From: Candidatus Woesearchaeota archaeon
GTDB taxonomy: Archaea > Nanobdellota > Nanobdellia > Woesearchaeales > GW2011-AR4
Reading direction: 5' to 3'
Length of the DNA stretch: 5,370 bases
Assembly (NCBI GenBank): GCA_030631975.1
Contig: DAOVKD010000056.1
Location: 1-5,370 of the forward strand
The notes beneath the pieces were generated by a model. That model saw only the letters and a list, made by a program, of their open reading frames with translations, had not been told where the DNA came from and made no database searches. A program made the position numbers and the translations under genes. Positions 4,936 through 5,370 of the stretch are shown here, in pieces. Within the stretch, counting starts at the first letter, position 1. Each line of letters opens with the position of its first letter.

Positions 4936-5370
4936 ATGAAATATACCAGAATATTATGTCTTGGAATTTTATTTTTGTTCTTTAGTATTTATGCCTATGC
5001 GCAATCTGACCAAGGCAATACCCGGCCAACAGCAGATGCAGGAGCTGACAGGAATGTTAAGGTGGGAGAAGAAGTAGAGTTGCAAGGCTCTGGTTTAGAT
5101 ATGGAGAATGATCCCCTGACATTCACATGGGCAGTGGTTTTTAAGCCTGTTGGCAGCAAAGCTAAACTTTCAGATAATAACCTGCCTAATCCTTGCTTTA
5201 TTGTAGATGTAGAAGGAAATTATATGTTTAACTTAAGAGTCAATGATGGGCAATCAAATTCACTGCCAGATACAGTAACATATACTGCGCAGATGACTTT
5301 ACCAGAGAATAATAAGCCAACAGCAGATGCAGGCACTGACAGGAATGTTAAGGTGGGAGAAGAAGTAGAG
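4936..5370 (+). CDS. Secreted tandem PKD/K319L-like Ig-fold repeat protein (3' end outside window)
   Basis: The frame is open to the window edge, giving 145 codons. Residues 1-22 are a signal peptide: basic MKYTR, a hydrophobic run LCLGILFLFFSIY, then AYA before Q23, a good signal-peptidase I site. No lipobox is seen. The first repeat starts at about residue 28 with RPTADAGADRNVKVGEEVEL. It continues with NDPLTFTWAVVFKPVGSKAKLS, a PCFIVDVEGNYMFNLRVNDG stretch and a Thr-rich end. That order (P-ADAG, D-D-L-Y/F-W, NP-F-DV-G-Y-L-V-NDG) is characteristic of PKD/K319L-type (REJ-like) beta-sandwich modules in surface and adhesive proteins. A second copy begins at residue 128, 97 residues later, and is cut by the edge. 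The in-frame ATG at 4924 is an alternative start adding MGRY, less likely given the TATA position. The ligand is unknown; the protein probably acts outside the cell. Confidence 0.85.
   Translation, partial: MKYTRILCLGILFLFFSIYAYAQSDQGNTRPTADAGADRNVKVGEEVELQGSGLDMENDPLTFTWAVVFKPVGSKAKLSDNNLPNPCFIVDVEGNYMFNLRVNDGQSNSLPDTVTYTAQMTLPENNKPTADAGTDRNVKVGEEVE
5026..5079 (+). repeat. Direct DNA repeat, copy 1 (start of PKD module 1)
   Basis: This 54-nt segment encodes PTADAGADRNVKVGEEVE and matches 5317-5370 at 52 of 54 positions. The two differences (A to C in a Gly codon, G to A changing Ala to Thr) are adjacent. The repeat period is 291 nt, exactly 97 codons. Confidence 0.9.
5317..5370 (+). repeat. 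Direct DNA repeat, copy 2 (start of PKD module 2, runs to window edge)
   Basis: This is the second copy of the 54-nt segment at 5026-5079. Identity runs right up to the last base of the window, so the repeated stretch probably continues beyond it. Confidence 0.9.

Overview
The window looks like a piece of an AT-rich archaeal chromosome. The evidence is a two-repeat TATA-binding protein, a single MCM replicative helicase, an RNase P p30 (Rnp3) protein, TATA-box promoters, and near-leaderless starts at several genes. The short genes, AT-richness and SpoIIM-like and PKD-type proteins suggest a DPANN-type lineage (for example Woesearchaeota or Pacearchaeota). That placement is inference and was not tested.

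Layout: (1) 2-487 (+), the 3' part of a SpoIIM/DUF95-family membrane protein. (2) A leftward information-processing cluster on the minus strand: TBP (3904-3341), MCM helicase (3263-1230) and a small OB-fold plus winged-helix protein resembling RPA32 (1129-479). Each has its own TATA box and a GGGGTGT element just upstream of the start. The OB-protein gene ends tail to tail with the SpoIIM gene, with a 9-nt overlap. (3) 3905-4292, a 388-nt gene-free divergent region. It holds the TBP promoter, a nested dyad (3941-3980), a second inverted repeat (3982-4024), and a relatively GC-rich block (4058-4216) closed by a perfect 14-bp inverted repeat with several nested helices. That block is the best candidate here for an undescribed structured RNA. 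(4) 4293-4898 (+), RNase P protein component 3. (5) 4936 to the window end (+), the start of a secreted protein made of tandem PKD/K319L-like Ig-fold repeats, with almost identical DNA at the repeat starts.

Functionally, the left cluster joins promoter recognition (TBP), replication-fork unwinding (MCM) and probable ssDNA binding (OB protein). The right side joins tRNA 5' processing (Rnp3) with an unassigned RNA-like element next to it. SpoIIM and the PKD protein at the edges are envelope or surface functions without an evident link to the rest.
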